A stretch of 27,003 nucleotides of DNA from CAZKJL01 sp964611095. GTDB lineage: Bacteria > Patescibacteriota > Gracilibacteria > Peribacterales > Peribacteraceae. The stretch spans positions 1 to 27,003 of the forward strand of contig CAZSWJ010000015.1 in NCBI GenBank assembly GCA_964611095.1, in the 5' to 3' direction. The translations under genes were made by a program, and so were the position numbers. Position 1 is the first letter of the stretch. Every line of letters starts with the position of its first letter. Shown piece by piece: positions 1-7,063 of this stretch. The notes beneath the pieces were generated by a model, which made no database searches, had not been told where the DNA came from, and worked only from the letters and a program-made list of their open reading frames with translations.

Positions 1-1
1 G

Positions 2-77
2 TGGTGTCACGGGCCGGGATTGAACCGGCGACCCTGGGCTTATGAGTCCCATGCTCTACCAACTGAGCTACCGTGAC
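2..77 (-). tRNA. tRNA-Met (CAU), elongator type
   Basis: Read on the minus strand, the sequence folds as a tRNA: a 7-bp acceptor stem (GTCACGG with CCGTGAC), a D arm GCTC/GAGC, an anticodon loop CTCATAA with anticodon CAU, a T arm GCCGG/CCGGC around TTCAATC, discriminator A and an encoded CCA (positions 2-4). The first base pair is a normal G-C, unlike the mismatched 1-72 pair of bacterial initiator tRNA, so I call elongator Met. A tRNA-Ile2, whose CAU would be modified by TilS, cannot be excluded. The last pair of the anticodon stem is an A-G mismatch. I see no convincing promoter in the 100 nt between it and the divergent SanA-like gene. Confidence 0.95.
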
Positions 78-178
78 ACACGTGTTAAAGACGCGAAACG
101 CCCGCAGATTATGCAGCAAAACAACGGAAAGAAAAAGATGCACTCAGTGAGTAGGCCCGATTGGGTTAGAGTGCTTCC

Positions 179-841
179 GTGATCTCCAGGCTGCTGAAAA
201 TCGGCTTTTCGGTGCTGGGCGTGCTCGTCGTCATCTTTCTGGCGATCAACGCCTACATCGTGCTTTCGGCACAATCTTCCTTATATACCGTGATCGGCGA
301 CGTCCCCGCCAAGCAAGCGGCACTCGTCCTCGGGGCTCAAGTGCGAGGCAATACGGCCTCAGCGATTTTGAACGACAGGCTGGTGACCGCGGCGGAACTC
401 TACAAAACGAAGAAGGCGCAAAAAATCCTCGTCTCCGGCGATCACGGCAGCAAGTACTACGACGAAGTGGACGTCATGCGCAAAAATTTGCTGGCTCAAG
501 GCATCCCCCCTCACGATATTTTCATGGACCACGCCGGGTTCGATACGTACGACAGCGTCTATCGCGCCCGGGAAATTTTCGGCGTCGAGAGCGTCATCAT
601 CGTCTCACAAACGTTCCACCTGCCGCGCGCACTCTTCATCGCGAAGGCGCTCGGTGTGGACGCCGTGGGCATGAGCGCCAATCGTCAGGAGTACCGCTGG
701 TCCACCATCATCAGAAACAATGCACGCGAGTCTTTGGCGCGTATCAAAGCCCTCGGCGACGTGCTCAGGGACGCGAAACCGACGTACCTCGGCGAGCCGA
801 TTCCGATCACGGGTGACGGAACGGTGACGAATACGAAGTGA
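179..841 (+). CDS. SanA/ElyC-like DUF218 membrane protein
   Basis: A 220-residue protein with one N-terminal membrane segment (about residues 5-30) followed by a DUF218 (YdcF/SanA/ElyC) fold. Visible family features are the strand ALVLGAQV near residue 48, the ILVSGDHG strand-turn near residue 82, the conserved DTYDS stretch, and VIIVSQTFHLPRAL in the second half. Family members such as SanA and ElyC sit in the inner membrane and affect envelope integrity and lipid-carrier use in peptidoglycan or polysaccharide synthesis; the biochemical reaction is not settled. The start is a GTG with no Shine-Dalgarno sequence, but a TAGAGT hexamer (167-172) ends 6 nt upstream, fitting a leaderless transcript. 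The stop codon directly abuts the stop of the convergent EamA gene. Confidence 0.85.
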   Translation: MISRLLKIGFSVLGVLVVIFLAINAYIVLSAQSSLYTVIGDVPAKQAALVLGAQVRGNTASAILNDRLVTAAELYKTKKAQKILVSGDHGSKYYDEVDVMRKNLLAQGIPPHDIFMDHAGFDTYDSVYRAREIFGVESVIIVSQTFHLPRALFIAKALGVDAVGMSANRQEYRWSTIIRNNARESLARIKALGDVLRDAKPTYLGEPIPITGDGTVTNTK

Positions 842-1741
842 TCAGACTTCCTGCAGCGCTTCCACGGGCATGCGTGTTTTCCGCGTAAGCAAAAACATGC
901 CGACGATGATCGGCGGCAAACTGTAGAACTGCACGAGCTCGGGCTTCTGCGAGAGGATTGCGTACGCAAAGAGCATCGTGAGAAACGGCTGAATGCTCGC
1001 GAGTGAAATGGACTGCGTGATGGGCAGCCGATGGATGGCTTCGATCCACAGAATTTTGGAAAAACCCAGAACGACGAACCCGAGACAGAGTAAGACCGGG
1101 AGCGACGCCCACACCGACGCAGCCGTCGGCAGGCCATCGAAACCGTAGGCAAAGATGCCGAGCATCAGAGAGCCCGCGAGCGAACGCCAGAACATGATGT
1201 ACGCGGCCGAAACCTCTTTTCGGGCCCGTTGCATGGCGAGGTTCCCGAGCGGCGGGAGTATGCCGCCGCCGAGAATGATGAAGTCACCGGTATTCACGCC
1301 TCCCCCGCTCTGCGGGAGCAAGATGAAGAGCGTGCCCGCCACCATGAGCATCGCCCCGATGACGTGCGCCGGCACGAGCTTCTCGTGCTTGCCGATGACG
1401 CTGATGAGCAAGTACGAGAAGAAAATTTCCATGAGCGAGACGATCGCCGCGTTGCCCGGCGTCGTCATGCTGATGCCCACGTACAGACAGGCGTAGTACA
1501 AAACGCCGATGAGCATGCATGCGATGAAGATTCTTTTTTTGCAGAGCGCGCTCACTTTTTGCTTGAGCTCACCGCGCGCGATGACGACGCCCAAGAAAAA
1601 GATCGTGGAGAGAAACGTGCCGATGGCCGCGGACCAGAGTGCCGAGATGGTGCCGAACGAGAGCTTCGTGAGCACCGGAAAAATCGCCCAAATGATCGCG
1701 GAGACGAACGCATAGCCCAAACCTTTCTCGAAACGACTCAT
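842..1741 (-). CDS. EamA-family (DMT superfamily) transporter
   Basis: A 299-residue integral membrane protein with about ten hydrophobic segments arranged as two EamA repeats, typical of drug/metabolite transporters that export metabolites or amino acids. The substrate cannot be read from the sequence. I chose the ATG at 1741 (MSRFEKGLGYAF) rather than the longer open frame to 1936: the extra residues are non-membranous, overlap the divergent hydrolase gene and would bury the promoter. The chosen start has a TTCACT hexamer 6 nt upstream with a TTGCGA -35 box 17 nt further, which fits leaderless transcription. It is convergent with the SanA-like gene with no bases between the stops, so no separate terminator fits there. 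Confidence 0.88.
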   Translation of the reverse strand: MSRFEKGLGYAFVSAIIWAIFPVLTKLSFGTISALWSAAIGTFLSTIFFLGVVIARGELKQKVSALCKKRIFIACMLIGVLYYACLYVGISMTTPGNAAIVSLMEIFFSYLLISVIGKHEKLVPAHVIGAMLMVAGTLFILLPQSGGGVNTGDFIILGGGILPPLGNLAMQRARKEVSAAYIMFWRSLAGSLMLGIFAYGFDGLPTAASVWASLPVLLCLGFVVLGFSKILWIEAIHRLPITQSISLASIQPFLTMLFAYAILSQKPELVQFYSLPPIIVGMFLLTRKTRMPVEALQEV

Positions 1742-1747
1742 GCGTGC

Positions 1748-1776
1748 AGTGAAGCGGATGGCGCACCTCATCGCAA
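1748..1776 (-). promoter_or_regulatory. promoter of the EamA gene
   Basis: On the minus strand TTGCGA (1771-1776) and TTCACT (1748-1753) are separated by exactly 17 nt, and the ATG follows 6 nt after the -10 box. The transcription start would then fall on or next to the start codon. It lies in the 55-nt gap to the divergent hydrolase gene and runs close beside that gene's own -10 box at 1784-1789. Confidence 0.5.
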
Positions 1777-1783
1777 CCTGCGC

Positions 1784-1789
1784 TAGAAT
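1784..1789 (+). promoter_or_regulatory. -10 hexamer of the hydrolase gene
   Basis: TAGAAT ending 7 nt before the ATG at 1797. No clear -35 box at 16-18 nt. Part of the window-wide pattern of start-proximal -10 boxes. Confidence 0.45.
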
Positions 1790-1796
1790 AAGGAGG

Positions 1797-2561
1797 ATGA
1801 CGCATATTCTCGTGTGCCTACACGGCTGGGGCGGCTCCAAAGAGTCTTTTACCGAGCTTCGCGCGGCGCTCAGCGGCAGCGATATCACAGTGCTGACACC
1901 CGATCTTCCGGGCTTCGGCAGTGAGCCCGAACCCAAGACTCCGTGGGCGGTGGATGACTACGCCGATTGGGTTACACAATGGATAGAAAGAGAACTTTCC
2001 ACTTTCCACCTTCCACCTTCCACTCGAATCGATTTATTGGGACATTCTCATGGAGGCCGAATTGCAATCAAAATCGCTGCACGACAATCAAATGTTGACT
2101 CTCCACTTTCCACTTTCCACTTACGTCACTTATTTTTGTGCGCCGCGGCAGGCATCCGTCACCCGCGGCACTTCAAGCGCATCTTTGGACTGACACTCGC
2201 CAAGACCGGAAAATTCCTGATGAAGATTCCCGTCATCTCGTACTTCGCGCCGCTCGGAAAAACGTTGCTCTACAAACTCGTCCGCGTCCACGACTACGAA
2301 CAAGCGTCACCGATCATGCGGCAAACGATGATCTTGGTCTCGCGCGAAGATTTGCGTCCGATTCTGAAAGACATTCACGCACCGACAGACCTCTTCTGGG
2401 GTACCGAAGACGGCATGACGCCGTACGGTGACGCCCTCATCATGAAACAGGCGATTTCGGGCAGCGTGCTGCATACGTACCCCGGTATCCGCCACGGCGT
2501 CCACAGAGACAAAGCGCAAGAGATTGGAGCCGTGATCCGCGCTAGAATGTCCTTGGCATGA
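1797..2561 (+). CDS. alpha/beta hydrolase with heptamer-repeat insertions
   Basis: A 254-residue alpha/beta hydrolase. Visible features are the oxyanion-region HGWGG near residue 9, the nucleophile elbow GHSHGG with Ser84, a late acid WGTEDG with Asp205, and a C-terminal histidine in GIRHGVH (His233 or His236). The substrate is unknown. The preferred ATG at 1797 has TAGAAT (1784-1789) 7 nt upstream. AAGGAGG also lies there but touches the ATG directly, too close for a normal Shine-Dalgarno. Two tandem heptamer arrays are translated in frame as STFHL-type peptides around residues 66-76 and 101-110, just before core strands, where the family tolerates loops. It overlaps the next gene by 4 nt (ATGA), suggesting coupling with the MurF-like ligase. 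Confidence 0.85.
   Translation: MTHILVCLHGWGGSKESFTELRAALSGSDITVLTPDLPGFGSEPEPKTPWAVDDYADWVTQWIERELSTFHLPPSTRIDLLGHSHGGRIAIKIAARQSNVDSPLSTFHLRHLFLCAAAGIRHPRHFKRIFGLTLAKTGKFLMKIPVISYFAPLGKTLLYKLVRVHDYEQASPIMRQTMILVSREDLRPILKDIHAPTDLFWGTEDGMTPYGDALIMKQAISGSVLHTYPGIRHGVHRDKAQEIGAVIRARMSLA
1994..2028 (+). repeat. ACTTTCC heptamer array inside the hydrolase gene
   Basis: Four consecutive heptamers (ACTTTCC twice, then ACCTTCC twice) followed by a decayed unit (ACTCGAA). The array lies inside the hydrolase coding sequence just before the GHSHGG elbow. Because each unit is 7 nt, loss or gain of one copy would shift the reading frame. Confidence 0.85.
2098..2125 (+). repeat. second ACTTTCC heptamer array in the hydrolase gene
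   Basis: Units ACTCTCC, ACTTTCC, ACTTTCC and ACTTACG in register, 70 nt after the first array and in the same gene. It encodes a second STFHL peptide. Confidence 0.8.
2543..2548 (+). promoter_or_regulatory. -10 hexamer before the MurF-like gene
   Basis: TAGAAT inside the 3' end of the hydrolase gene, 9 nt before the ATG at 2558. There is no clear -35 box at normal spacing. It would give a second, internal leaderless transcript of the envelope cluster. Confidence 0.4.
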
Positions 2562-4099
2562 CCCAACTCATCGTCACCATCCTTTTGACGCTCCTGGCGT
2601 CGGCATCTCCCCTGCTGACGTTCGTCCATCTGTGGCAACTCAAGGAATGGCGCATCGACAGATTGCAGACTCACTTGAATGAAACCGGTTGGTGGCATCA
2701 GCTCTTCGGCAAGATCCGTCCGCCGCTCACGCTGATCTTATTTCTGTTCAACGGATTCCATGTCCTTGGGAATACGATGCTCGCCGAGCTCGCGTGCATC
2801 TTCGTGCTTGCTTCACTCTCAGCAGCGCAGATCGTGCTGCGCAAACAGCCGCTCCCCGTGTGGACGGCAAAAGCTTTGATGATCTCCGGCGTATCGTTCG
2901 TGATTCTCGGACTCACGACATTCGCACTCAACTCTTCCAAGGGCAGCGACGTGCAAACGCTGACACTCCTCGTACCGGTCCTCGCGCCGGTCTTCGTCTT
3001 TATTGCGTGGACCGCTCTCTCTCCCGTCGACATCTTCCTGAAGCGGAAGACCTTCGCACGTGCACGAAAACTCCGCGCATCTCACAAGAATCTCACGGTC
3101 ATCGGCATTACGGGAAGTGTCGGTAAAACAACCACCAAGGAGCTTCTGGCCCATATTCTCAAATCCCGTGGCGCCTACGCGACACCCGCGCACGTGAATA
3201 CCGAAATGGGTGTGGCGCGCTGGCTCGCAACGGTTCTCAAAAAAGAATCCGCTGATTCAAATCGGATGTTGATCGTGGAAATGGGTGCGTACAAAAAAGG
3301 TGAGATCGCACTGCTGTGCAGTATCGCGAAGCCGCAGATGGGCATCATCACGTACATCGGCGACCAACATATTTCCTTGTTCGGTTCGCGCGAGGCGATC
3401 ACGGAAGGCAAGGGCGAGCTGTTTGAGTCACTCCCCGCGCACGGTTACGCATTCGTGAACCGCGACAACGATGCCGCCGACGCACTGATGAGCCGGGCCC
3501 GATGCAAAGTCACGACCGTCGGGACGGGCATCGCCGACTACCAAGCACTCGATGTTGAGGAAACGCCGCGCGGCTTGTCCTTTACGACCAAAGGTCAGCG
3601 CTTCGATGTGCCGATCGCAGGCACACACAGCGTCACGAGCATTCTTCTGGCCATTGCCGCCGCAGTGACATTGGGGCTTACCCTTGAGCAAATCGCCGCA
3701 TCACTCAAAAACTTCACATCGATGAACCGCACATTCGAAGTGAAGATCAAAAACGGCGTGACGCTCCTCGATGATACGTACAATTCCAGCCCCGAAAGTC
3801 TGCGCGCCGCCATCGACTGGGCCAAAGATCAGCCGCATGCAACAAAGACGCTCGTCATCGACGGCATCATCGAACTCGGTGGACGCGAAGCGGAGATTCA
3901 CACTGACCTGGCCAACCGTGCCGAGGAAGTCTTCGACGACGTGTACGTGGTGCAAGACAGGTTCCTGCCGTACTTTACGGATGCCTTCGGCAACCACGCG
4001 CTGCCGGCAAACAGAGCGAAGCCCGTACCCAAAGACAGCCTGCTCGTCTGCTGCGGACGCATGCCGAGTTGGGTCATCGAAAAATTCACTACCGTGTAA
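2558..4099 (+). CDS. membrane-anchored MurF-like Mur ligase
   Basis: A 513-residue protein. The first 165 residues form a membrane domain with hydrophobic segments near 3-25, 57-92, 106-124 and 136-158. The rest is a Mur ligase: P-loop GSVGKTT (186-192, Lys190), the VEMG glutamate (Glu241), the nucleotide-region AGTHSV (His357) and the substrate-side YNSSPES (408-414). MurF-type ligases add a D-Ala-D-Ala or related peptide to UDP-MurNAc peptides using ATP. At about 450 residues a soluble MurF would lack the membrane domain, so this may be a specialised ligase acting at the membrane rather than the housekeeping MurF. The start overlaps the hydrolase stop, and TAGAAT (2543-2548) lies 9 nt upstream. 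Aminotransferase and FemAB genes follow. Confidence 0.88.
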   Translation: MTQLIVTILLTLLASASPLLTFVHLWQLKEWRIDRLQTHLNETGWWHQLFGKIRPPLTLILFLFNGFHVLGNTMLAELACIFVLASLSAAQIVLRKQPLPVWTAKALMISGVSFVILGLTTFALNSSKGSDVQTLTLLVPVLAPVFVFIAWTALSPVDIFLKRKTFARARKLRASHKNLTVIGITGSVGKTTTKELLAHILKSRGAYATPAHVNTEMGVARWLATVLKKESADSNRMLIVEMGAYKKGEIALLCSIAKPQMGIITYIGDQHISLFGSREAITEGKGELFESLPAHGYAFVNRDNDAADALMSRARCKVTTVGTGIADYQALDVEETPRGLSFTTKGQRFDVPIAGTHSVTSILLAIAAAVTLGLTLEQIAASLKNFTSMNRTFEVKIKNGVTLLDDTYNSSPESLRAAIDWAKDQPHATKTLVIDGIIELGGREAEIHTDLANRAEEVFDDVYVVQDRFLPYFTDAFGNHALPANRAKPVPKDSLLVCCGRMPSWVIEKFTTV

Positions 4100-4129
4100 C
4101 TTCCAACTTTCCTCTTTCAGCTTTCCTCC
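4099..4129 (+). repeat. degenerate heptamer array filling the MurF-DegT gap
   Basis: The 30 nt between the MurF-like stop and the DegT GTG are four heptamers in register (ACTTCCA, ACTTTCC, TCTTTCA, GCTTTCC) plus TCC. One unit is identical to those in the hydrolase gene. No Shine-Dalgarno sequence or -10 box is seen here. Confidence 0.65.
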
Positions 4130-5371
4130 GTGTCTACGATTCACCACACCTACGGCCCTCACGTCGACGCATCGTATCTGCGCCGCGTTCTCGGCATCTC
4201 GTACGTGCCGTGGAAGTACGTACGCGGACATTCGCCCAAGAAACTGAAGAGTGCCCTGCGCGAGAAATTCCACGCCGAACCTGCGCTGTTTTCTTCGGGA
4301 CGCGAGGCACTTCTGGCAGTGCTCAAAGCCATGGGCCTGCGCTCCGGTGAAGAAGTCATCGTGCAGGGATACACGTGCGTCGTCGTCCCGAATGCCATTC
4401 ATGCCGCGGGCGGCGTTCCCGTGTACGCGGACATCGACCCCGAGACGCTCAACATGAATCCGCATGCAGTGAAGACGCTCATCACTCCCCGCACGCGCGC
4501 CATCATTTGCCAGCACACGTTCGGCATTCCGTCGGATACCAAGACGCTCCGCGCCGTGTGCGACGAGCATCACCTGGTGCTCATCGAAGACATGGCACAC
4601 GTGATTCCGGATGCCAAAGGCCCCGCGCAGATCGGTGCGCTCGGCGACGTGCTGCTCCTCAGTTTCGGGCGAGACAAAGCCATTTCCGGCATCTCGGGCG
4701 GAGCGGCGATCTGCAGGAAAGAACGCCTGAAGCCCGCACTCCAGGAACTCGAACGAACGGCAGAACACTTGTCATGGTGGAAGGTGATGAAACTTTTGGA
4801 GTACGGACCGCGCATGTACTCGGTGGTCCGAAGGCTCGCAGGCACTCCCCTCCTGAAGCCCGCGATTTGGCTGATGAACAAGATGGGATTTTTCGCACCC
4901 GTTCTCACGGCGCAGGAGAAAAAAGGATTCATGTCGCCCGTTCTTCACCGCATTCCAAACGCCTGCGCATATCTTGCAAATTACTCGCTCTCACGCCTCG
5001 GAAACATCAACAAACATCGTCGTGCGCTCACGGCGCTCTATCTCGATGCCGGTAAACGCGCGGGTTGGCCGATGCTTCGGTCCGTTTCGGCCGATCTACC
5101 GCTCCAAAAATTCCCGCTGTTCGTGCCGCGTGCCGAAAAAATCCGCGAGATTCTGGCAAAAGAAAACATTCATCTCGATGACGGTTGGACCGGATGCGTG
5201 GTGTGCCCCGACACCGTGGACGAAGTGCATGCAGGGTACGTCCGTGGCTCAGACCCGCACGCCGAACACGTGGGTCGCGCCATTCTCTCTCTGCCCACGC
5301 ACCCCACGATGACGATGTTCGAGGCTACAAGGCTCGCAAAACGCATCACGGAGCTCCTCACGAAGGCCTGA
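4130..5371 (+). CDS. DegT/DnrJ/EryC1/StrS-type PLP aminotransferase
   Basis: A 413-residue fold-type I PLP enzyme. The SSGREAL stretch (55-61) matches the phosphate-binding turn, IEDMAH (152-157, Asp154) supplies the acid that contacts the PLP ring nitrogen, and SFGRDKAISG (178-187, Lys183) carries the Schiff-base lysine followed by the small-residue stretch SGGAA. Family members make amino sugars for lipopolysaccharide, capsule or glycan, transferring an amino group to a keto sugar nucleotide. Position between a Mur ligase and a FemAB-like transferase suggests an envelope role. The GTG start at 4130 has neither Shine-Dalgarno nor -10 box, so translation probably depends on read-through from the ligase gene. 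The C-terminal half (residues 205-275) is atypical for the family. Confidence 0.85.
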   Translation: MSTIHHTYGPHVDASYLRRVLGISYVPWKYVRGHSPKKLKSALREKFHAEPALFSSGREALLAVLKAMGLRSGEEVIVQGYTCVVVPNAIHAAGGVPVYADIDPETLNMNPHAVKTLITPRTRAIICQHTFGIPSDTKTLRAVCDEHHLVLIEDMAHVIPDAKGPAQIGALGDVLLLSFGRDKAISGISGGAAICRKERLKPALQELERTAEHLSWWKVMKLLEYGPRMYSVVRRLAGTPLLKPAIWLMNKMGFFAPVLTAQEKKGFMSPVLHRIPNACAYLANYSLSRLGNINKHRRALTALYLDAGKRAGWPMLRSVSADLPLQKFPLFVPRAEKIREILAKENIHLDDGWTGCVVCPDTVDEVHAGYVRGSDPHAEHVGRAILSLPTHPTMTMFEATRLAKRITELLTKA

Positions 5372-5378
5372 TCTGCGC

Positions 5379-5384
5379 TAAAAT
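5379..5384 (+). promoter_or_regulatory. -10 hexamer of the FemAB-like gene
   Basis: TAAAAT begins 8 nt after the DegT stop and ends 7 nt before the ATG at 5392. It fits a leaderless start. No convincing -35 box is seen. Confidence 0.45.
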
Positions 5385-5391
5385 CCCCACG

Positions 5392-6489
5392 ATGAACATC
5401 CGTACGGATATCGATGCACGCGCTTGGGATGATTTCCTGAGCCGCCAACCGTGGCGACCGTTTCTCCAAAGCTGGACGATGGGCGACGTGTACCAAGACA
5501 TCGGCCAAGCGCCGGTGCGCGTAGCCGTGGAACGAAACGGTACGGTGATCGCCATCTGTTTCGCACACATCGTTCCCGCTCGGCGCGGCAAACATCTTTC
5601 CGTGCCGTACGGCCCGCTCTTCGCGTATGACCTCAAACCAACGGACTTCGATGAGCTCTTGCCGCTGCTGTTCAATGCTCTCAAAAATATCGCCGCGAAG
5701 CACGGCTGCGCGTTCATCCGCATGAGTCCGTTTTTGGAAGAGAAAGACGGCGCAGCACTCCTGAGCGGACTTTCGAAGGCGAACATCAAGACCGTTCCCT
5801 CTCCCCTGCACCTTCTTGCCGAACACGTGTGGCACTTGCCGCTCAGTGCACGTGATCTACCCGCTACCCGCCAACCGCTACCCGCCCCGTCGGAACAATC
5901 AATCCTCGCAGCCATGCGCAAAACCACCAGAAACCTCATCGGACGCGCGGGACGCGACGGCGTAACCGTAACCGCGTCGGACGACCCCGTACGCGACCTG
6001 CCGCTGTTTATCACGCTTCACGACGAAACCAGGAAGCGTCACGGATTCACTCCATACACGAACGCATTCTTCCGCGCTCAAGTGGCACGTTTCGCTCCGA
6101 GAAAAGAATGCACGCTCTACATCGCCCGCTACCAAGACAAGGTCATCGCCGCATCGATCCACATGCACGCCATGGGCGAGACGAGTTACCACCACGGTGC
6201 GAGTGACTCCGCGCACTCCAAAGTTCCGGCGAGTTACCTGCTCCAGTGGACGGCGATCACCGATGCCATCAAACGCGGCGACAAGACGTACAACTTCTGG
6301 GGCATCGCGCCGCTGAATGCCGAAGGAACGCCGTCGAAGAACCATCCGTTTGCGGGCGTGACATTGTTCAAGACGGGGTTCGGCGGAGAGATTCTGAATC
6401 TCATGCACTGCGTCGATATTCCCGTGACGGGCAAATATTGGCTTACGTACGCCTTCGAACGGTTCCGCAAGTGGCGCCGCGGGTTTTAG
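5392..6489 (+). CDS. FemAB-like peptidoglycan-bridge aminoacyltransferase (GNAT fold)
   Basis: A 365-residue FemAB/FemX-like protein. It begins with the typical DARAWDDFLSRQP, followed by FLQSWTMGDVYQD, the VPYGPLF strand, the AAMRKTTRNLIGRAGRDGV stretch and, late, KTYNFWGIAP and FKTGFGG, which mark the second GNAT-like domain. FemAB enzymes add amino acids from aminoacyl-tRNA to lipid II to form peptide bridges. Context with a Mur ligase supports an envelope role. The ATG at 5392 is preferred over the longer open frame from 5185, because that extension lies inside the DegT gene and TAAAAT precedes the ATG. A heptamer array is translated at residues 156-165, inside a region where the family usually has only a short loop. 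Confidence 0.85.
   Translation: MNIRTDIDARAWDDFLSRQPWRPFLQSWTMGDVYQDIGQAPVRVAVERNGTVIAICFAHIVPARRGKHLSVPYGPLFAYDLKPTDFDELLPLLFNALKNIAAKHGCAFIRMSPFLEEKDGAALLSGLSKANIKTVPSPLHLLAEHVWHLPLSARDLPATRQPLPAPSEQSILAAMRKTTRNLIGRAGRDGVTVTASDDPVRDLPLFITLHDETRKRHGFTPYTNAFFRAQVARFAPRKECTLYIARYQDKVIAASIHMHAMGETSYHHGASDSAHSKVPASYLLQWTAITDAIKRGDKTYNFWGIAPLNAEGTPSKNHPFAGVTLFKTGFGGEILNLMHCVDIPVTGKYWLTYAFERFRKWRRGF
5858..5885 (+). repeat. TACCCGC heptamer array inside the FemAB-like gene
   Basis: Four heptamers in register: TACCCGC, TACCCGC, CAACCGC, TACCCGC. The unit differs from ACTTTCC but has the same length. The array encodes a Pro/Ala/Arg-rich insert and its 28 nt are not a multiple of three. Confidence 0.8.
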
Positions 6490-6543
6490 CCGCACGCGAT
6501 GTTCCGCGTCATCTGTCACTAGCCACCGTCCGCCTCTCGCTTC

Positions 6544-6549
6544 TACAAT
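6544..6549 (+). promoter_or_regulatory. -10 hexamer of the small membrane protein gene
   Basis: TACAAT ending 6 nt before the ATG at 6556, consistent with a leaderless transcript. No -35 box found. Confidence 0.45.
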
Positions 6550-6555
6550 TCACTC

Positions 6556-6867
6556 ATGTCACCAGCCAAACCGACGCCCGCAGGAGTGGAAGCCAAGCTC
6601 GATGAAATCATCGAACACCTTCGCAAATTGGATGAACGCGACAAACTCCGCATGTGGGGCGGTTTCTTCAAGGGCATGATCGCCCTGATCCCGGTGGTCC
6701 TGCTCCTGTGGAGCGCGTGGTACTTCGTGAATCACGGCGCCGAACTCATGAAGATGATCGCCAACCAAGCCGCATCCTCCGCCGCCGAGTACACGAAGAA
6801 CCAAAGCAGCAGCATGTTCGATGACTTCATGAAGGAATACTCGGTTCCGAGCGGCACGAAGAAATAG
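6556..6867 (+). CDS. small membrane protein with coiled-coil-like N-terminus
   Basis: A 103-residue protein of unknown function. Residues 10-35 are a charged, amphipathic helix (LDEIIEHLRKLDERDK), residues 38-62 form one hydrophobic membrane segment (GMIALIPVVLLLWSAWYF), and the rest is a polar helix ending in a Ser/Gly/Lys tail. It could be a membrane-tethering or accessory subunit. It is the last plus-strand gene of the envelope run and ends before a cluster of hairpins. Codon use matches the neighbours and the start is supported by TACAAT 6 nt upstream. Confidence 0.75.
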   Translation: MSPAKPTPAGVEAKLDEIIEHLRKLDERDKLRMWGGFFKGMIALIPVVLLLWSAWYFVNHGAELMKMIANQAASSAAEYTKNQSSSMFDDFMKEYSVPSGTKK

Positions 6868-6928
6868 ATCAGGATAATATTCGCAGCAGAGTCGATTTTT
6901 CCGCTTGCGTAAGCAATAAACGCGCGAA

Positions 6929-6945
6929 GGCAGGCTCCGCCTGCC
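6929..6945. repeat. perfect palindromic hairpin
   Basis: GGCAGGC and GCCTGCC flank a 3-nt loop. The following sequence has no T tract on either strand, so it is not an obvious intrinsic terminator and looks more like a REP-type palindrome. Only one copy is seen in the window. Confidence 0.6.
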
Positions 6946-6973
6946 TGGAGCGCTTCCTCTTCGGGGAGAGCCC

Positions 6974-6998
6974 GTGAGAGGGGCGAAGCCCCTTTCAC
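6974..6998. repeat. strong 11-bp hairpin between convergent genes
   Basis: GTGAGAGGGGC pairs with GCCCCTTTCAC across a GAA loop, with one G-T wobble. It lies between the convergent 6556 and SH3-lipoprotein genes and may protect or end the plus-strand transcript, although no T run follows. Confidence 0.55.
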
Positions 6999-7000
6999 GA

Positions 7001-7038
7001 TCAAATCAAAAGAGCGGAAGACCCCCATCTCCCGCTCT
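7001..7038 (-). terminator. intrinsic terminator of the SH3 lipoprotein gene
   Basis: Read on the minus strand, AGAGCGG and CCGCTCT (7032-7038 and 7011-7017) form a 7-bp stem around a 14-nt loop, followed by TTTGATTTGA. It lies 26 nt beyond the stop of the lipoprotein gene. Confidence 0.6.
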
Positions 7039-7063
7039 AGGTCTGATTCGATGATGTGCTCCC

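Noticed and set aside
1791..1796. AGGAGG as Shine-Dalgarno of the hydrolase gene
   Set aside because: It directly touches the ATG with no spacer, which normal initiation does not tolerate; the -10 box 7 nt upstream explains the start better.
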